Assembly (NCBI GenBank): GCA_934539245.1
Contig: CAKTCK010000008.1
Location: 1 to 64,000, forward strand
Direction of reading: 5' to 3'
From: an uncultured Faecalibacterium sp.
GTDB taxonomy: Bacteria > Bacillota > Clostridia > Oscillospirales > Ruminococcaceae
Length of the DNA stretch: 64,000 bases
The notes beneath the pieces are model-generated. The model did not search any database. It was not told the origin of the DNA and worked only from the letters and a program-made list of their open reading frames with translations. This document shows positions 61,098 through 64,000 of the stretch, piece by piece. A program made the position numbers and the translations under genes. Positions within the stretch are counted from its first letter, which is position 1; the number at the start of each line of letters is the position of its first letter.

Positions 61098-62303
61098 TTA
61101 TACTCTTTCGCTGACCAGCTGGAAACCGGCCTTGGTCAGCTCGGTGCGGATCTGCTCGATCTGGGCGGCATCGCGGGTCTCCAGCGTCAGCTTGAGGAAA
61201 CAGCTGGAGATGGGCATATTGGGGTCGGAGCCGTCATGCTGCACCGACACCACATTGCTGCCGCAGCGGGACACCACCTCGGCCACCTTTTTCAGCTGAC
61301 CGGGCTTGTCCTCCAGTGCGATGGTCAGGTTTGCCTTGCGGCCGCTCATCACAAGACCGCGGGTGATAACACGGTTCAGGATGTTCACATCAATGTTGCC
61401 GCCGGAGATGACACAGGCCACCTTTTTGCCCTCCACCGGCAGCTTGTGGAACAGCACCGCCGCCACCGGCACAGCGCCTGCACCCTCGGCCACCAACTTC
61501 TGGTTCTCCATCAAGGAGAGGATGGCCGCCGCGGTCTCGTCCTCGGTCACGGTAACGATATCGTCCACATACTGCTCACACAGCTGATAGGTCAGCTCGC
61601 CCGGGGTCTTGACCTGAATGCCGTCCGCAAAGGTGGAAGCAGCTTTCAGGGTCTGGTACTTGTGCTCGTGCAGGCTGCGGTACATACTGGGAGCACCCTC
61701 AGCCTGTACGCCGTACACCTTGACCTCCGGGCGCAGGGTCTTAATGGCAAAGGCGATGCCGGAGATCAGTCCGCCGCCGCCCACCGGCACCACCACAGCG
61801 TCCACATCCGGCAGCTGGTCGAGGATCTCCAGACCGATGGTGCCCTGCCCGGCGATGACCTGCTCGTCATCGTAGGGGTGGATAAAGGTCATGTCGTACT
61901 CCTTTTGCAGCTGCACGGCCTTATCGTGGGCTTCGTCGTAGGTGCCGGGCACAAGGCAGACCTCCGCGCCCAGATTTTTGGTGTTCTCCACCTTCATCAG
62001 GGGTGCGCCGTCCGGCATACAGACGATGCTGCGGATGCCGCGCCGGGTAGCCGCCAGCGCCACGCCCTGCGCATGGTTGCCCGCAGAGCAGGCAATAACG
62101 CCCTTGGCGCTTTCCTCCTCGGAAAGCTGGCTGATTTTATAGTAAGCGCCCCGCACCTTAAAGCTGCCGGTAGCCTGCAGGTTCTCGGTCTTGAGGTACA
62201 GCTGGCAGTCCTTGGACAGCTTGGGGGCTTCGATGAGGTCGGTCTTTCTCGCCACGTCCTTCAGCACAAAGGCGGCGTGGTAGATCTTATCCAGAGTCAG
62301 CAT
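61098..62303 (-). CDS. ilvA: Threonine ammonia-lyase
   Basis: This 401-residue PLP enzyme converts threonine to 2-ketobutyrate, the isoleucine precursor. The PLP Lys49 is in LQATGSFKVRGAYYK. IACSAGNHAQGVALAA, VPVGGGGLISGIAFAIK and a single C-terminal ACT domain (ALEDKPGQLKKVAEVVSRCG) follow. One ACT domain and the 400-residue length resemble the shorter, TdcB/CTN-type enzymes rather than the two-ACT biosynthetic form. AAGGAAG lies eight bases before the ATG; promoter at 62339-62367. Confidence 0.94.
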   Translation of the reverse strand: MLTLDKIYHAAFVLKDVARKTDLIEAPKLSKDCQLYLKTENLQATGSFKVRGAYYKISQLSEEESAKGVIACSAGNHAQGVALAATRRGIRSIVCMPDGAPLMKVENTKNLGAEVCLVPGTYDEAHDKAVQLQKEYDMTFIHPYDDEQVIAGQGTIGLEILDQLPDVDAVVVPVGGGGLISGIAFAIKTLRPEVKVYGVQAEGAPSMYRSLHEHKYQTLKAASTFADGIQVKTPGELTYQLCEQYVDDIVTVTEDETAAAILSLMENQKLVAEGAGAVPVAAVLFHKLPVEGKKVACVISGGNIDVNILNRVITRGLVMSGRKANLTIALEDKPGQLKKVAEVVSRCGSNVVSVQHDGSDPNMPISSCFLKLTLETRDAAQIEQIRTELTKAGFQLVSERV

Positions 62304-62338
62304 GACAGATACTTCCTTTATTTTTCGTGATGCCATCC

Positions 62339-62367
62339 AGTATAAGTTACAAAAATTGTTTTGTCAA
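62339..62367 (-). promoter_or_regulatory. Consensus sigma-A promoter of ilvA
   Basis: On the minus strand a perfect TTGACA, 17 bases and TATACT. Confidence 0.85.
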
Positions 62368-62460
62368 ATGAATTTCGTTCACGATAAAAGGCATAAAAAA
62401 GAGAAAGGCAAGGGTCGAGCCCGTTCCCCGCCGCGCGAATGTTTCCGCAGGAAACCAGCG

Positions 62461-62603
62461 CGGCAGCTGCCGTTTGCCGTCACGACCCCCACCCGTAAAA
62501 AAGGGGTTCTGAAAAGCCCGCAGGCTTTTCAGAACCCCAAAATCTCAAATAATTCTTCCGCTGATTATGGCCAGAGCACAGCGGAGGCCATTCCAAATCA
62601 TCT
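62461..62603 (-). repeat. Dispersed 3'-end repeat, copy E
   Basis: Read on the minus strand shortly after the TPM gene stop: GATTTGGAATGGCCTCCGC, ATAATCAGCGGAAGAATTAT, then a hairpin with 16-base perfect arms (62503-62518/62523-62538, GGGGTTCTGAAAAGCC), then GGTCGTGACGGCAAACGGCA and GCTGCCG as in copy B. The rest of the 62304-62604 gap holds only the ilvA promoter. Confidence 0.8.
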
Positions 62604-62604
62604 A

Positions 62605-63561
62605 TTACCGCCCACGGCCACCGCCGCCGCCGTGGCTGGAACCGCCGCCCATGCCGCCGAAGCCGCCGCCAAAGCTGCCGCCGCCGAAACCGCCGCGCCC
62701 GGCACCGCCCCCGAAGGAGCCGCCGCCCATGCCGCCAAAGCCGCCGCCGCGCGGAGGCCGGGGTCCACGGGAGCCGCCGTAGAAGCCGCCCGGCGGGGGC
62801 GGCGGCGGGCCGCGGTGGCCGCGCCGTCTGTAGGGAGGCCGGGGCCCGCCGAAGCACCACAGCCAGCCGCAGGGGCTGGCAAAAACATAGGCCACCGACC
62901 GGATGATGACGATGAGCAGCACAACGCTGACCACAAGGGTCAGGATGTCGGTCAGGGTGCTGCCGCCGCTGCTCTGGCTGCCCTGATACCCGGGCCGCAC
63001 GGTACTGCCGTTGCCGGTGCTGCCGGAAAGGCTGACCCCGTAGATGTCCGCAATGGTGTTTGCCACGTTCCGGGCACAGGTGGTCACTGCGCCGTCATAA
63101 TCCTTTGCGGCGAACTGATCTTCCATGGTCTGGGCGATGGCGCTGGACTGCTTTGCCAGCGTAGTGTTGCGGAAGCCGTCGCCGTAGGTCAGGTAGTAGT
63201 CGCCGTCCGCGTACTGCGCCGATTCCATCACCAGTAAAATCAGAACACCGTTATTGTTGGAGGACGAACCGATGCCCCACACGTTGAAAGCCTGTGTGGC
63301 GTAATCCTCTGTGGAATCATTGCCCGTGTATTCTACTGTCAGTACACCGATCTGCGCGCCGCTGCAACTGGATTCCAGCTGGGCGTTCAGCTCGGTGATG
63401 GTCTGCACGGTGCTGCTGCTCAGCACACCGGCATCGTCCACCACACACTCGCCCTTAGGCAGGCTGGGCAGCTGGGCGGCAAAAGCCGCCGGGCACAGCA
63501 CCGCCGCGCTGACCACCACGGCCAGCACCAGTGCGCTGATACGTTTTGCAAAGTTTTTCAT
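62605..63561 (-). CDS. Secreted TPM-domain protein with a Gly-rich tail
   Basis: This 318-residue protein has a Sec signal (ISALVLAVVVSAAVLCPAAF), a TPM domain (YVVDDAG-like VVDDAGVLSSSTVQTI, IGVLTVEYTGNDSTEDYATQ, VLILLVMESAQ, YGDGF), one membrane span (ILTLVVSVVLLIVIIRSV) and a low-complexity tail of GGF/GGG repeats with Arg and Pro. TPM proteins are linked to envelope or photosystem upkeep in other bacteria. It overlaps the LemA gene by 4 bases (ATGA). The Gly-rich tail is common in this family. Confidence 0.88.
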   Translation of the reverse strand: MKNFAKRISALVLAVVVSAAVLCPAAFAAQLPSLPKGECVVDDAGVLSSSTVQTITELNAQLESSCSGAQIGVLTVEYTGNDSTEDYATQAFNVWGIGSSSNNNGVLILLVMESAQYADGDYYLTYGDGFRNTTLAKQSSAIAQTMEDQFAAKDYDGAVTTCARNVANTIADIYGVSLSGSTGNGSTVRPGYQGSQSSGGSTLTDILTLVVSVVLLIVIIRSVAYVFASPCGWLWCFGGPRPPYRRRGHRGPPPPPPGGFYGGSRGPRPPRGGGFGGMGGGSFGGGAGRGGFGGGSFGGGFGGMGGGSSHGGGGGRGR

Positions 63562-64000
63562 GCGAAGGGCTCAACCTCCTTCACGCCGGACAAAGCTCCC
63601 AGCACACTGGCCGGGAAGCCGCCGACATCCCTCTGATATTCATACACCGCCGTATTGTACTGCAAAGTGCCGATAATGGTGGCTGCGCTGTTGAACTGGC
63701 TGTATTGTCCCTGCACCGCGCCCATCTTCATAGGGTCAGCGGCCTGCTCCTGCAATTTTGCATACAGCTGGTCGATGGCGGTCCCCAGTGCCTGATCGGC
63801 CTGATACAGCGCGTGCATCGTGCTGCCCTGATAATAGGGCAGCGAGGTCAGCGACTGGCTTTTGCCGCCGTTCTGCACCGCTTGCAGGCAAGCGGAGAAA
63901 TCGTTCAGGGCGCTCTGTGCAGCCTGCACCTCGGCGTTGTCTGCGCCAAGGGAGTTGGAGGCGGTGGTAAGGATATTCGCCGCCGTATTCTCCCGGGTGG
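63558..64000 (-). CDS. LemA-family protein, C-terminal part (5' end outside window)
   Basis: The frame stays open to the window edge. The visible 147 codons are helical and end SQFNSAATIIGTLQYNTAVY with YQRDVGGFPASVLGALSG, which matches the LemA C-terminus (YN...FP...GF). LemA proteins have one N-terminal membrane helix, not visible here, and a helical bundle. Pairing with a TPM-domain gene is frequent and supports both calls. The stop overlaps the TPM start. Confidence 0.82.
   Translation of the reverse strand, partial: TRENTAANILTTASNSLGADNAEVQAAQSALNDFSACLQAVQNGGKSQSLTSLPYYQGSTMHALYQADQALGTAIDQLYAKLQEQAADPMKMGAVQGQYSQFNSAATIIGTLQYNTAVYEYQRDVGGFPASVLGALSGVKEVEPFA

Noticed and set aside
62302..63237. 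Plus-strand Ala/Pro-rich open frame opposite the TPM gene
   Set aside because: It arises from the Gly-codon-rich tail of the TPM gene read backwards and lacks a ribosome site.

Overview
The window reads as chromosomal DNA of a GC-rich, Gram-positive gut Clostridia member, most likely Oscillospiraceae/Ruminococcaceae and close to Faecalibacterium. This is an inference from gene content (Mgl sugar ABC operon, TAXI and GltS transport, T-box controlled ilv genes), strong AAGGAGG ribosome sites, sigma-A promoters and GC-rich dispersed intergenic repeats. No rRNA, CRISPR array, IS element or transposase was seen. Both ends cut a gene: the 3' part of glgP at the left and the 3' part of a lemA-like gene at the right.

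Layout. 1-7.8 kb holds the glgP end, the Mg transporter mgtE, a multi-helix non-coding stretch (2757-3120), a DUF6465 gene, a two-gene operon (ParB-like/BMP fusion plus metallophosphoesterase), and DUF1643 and PAP2 genes. 7.9-8.1 kb has tRNA-Arg and tRNA-His. 8.2-17.8 kb is a single-strand, nine-gene, podovirus-like virion module (terminase, portal, Prp-type protease fused to a scaffold, N4-gp56 capsid, small head protein, adaptor, nozzle, small protein, internal virion protein). It has no recognisable integrase, repressor, replication, lysis or receptor-binding gene. 18.4-22.3 kb is mglBAC. 22.3-32.1 kb holds an M16 protease, a purine permease, a TAXI binding protein with GltS, an MFS carrier and a zinc phospholipase-like protein. 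32.3-37.8 kb holds gpsA, a cystine-type ABC operon and a PadR/HAAS pair. 37.8-44.8 kb holds uvrC, HPr and the conserved ylxM-ffh-rpsP-khpA-rimM-trmD translation/secretion cluster, in which TrmD carries a GNAT domain.

44.8-53.4 kb holds a CysK-like protein that has lost its PLP lysine, a MATE transporter, a phosphoglycosyl transferase, a RodA/FtsW protein, a secreted protein with a His/Cys pair, tsaE-tsaB, rpiB and upp. 53.4-62.4 kb is a branched-chain amino acid region: a T-box with an Ile (AUC) specifier drives ilvB-ilvN-ilvC-ilvD. Nearby, ilvA is followed on the same strand by ridA, which deals with the enamine by-products of IlvA chemistry. The right end is a TPM-domain/LemA pair.

The most notable items are the compact virion module with a Prp protease fused to its scaffold and Prp-like cut sites in both scaffold and capsid, the TrmD-GNAT fusion, the lysine-less CysK relative, the orphan TAXI/GltS pair, the ParB-like/BMP fusion, the candidate structured RNA near 3 kb, and a dispersed repeat placed just after stop codons whose hairpin arms vary in a base-pair-preserving way.
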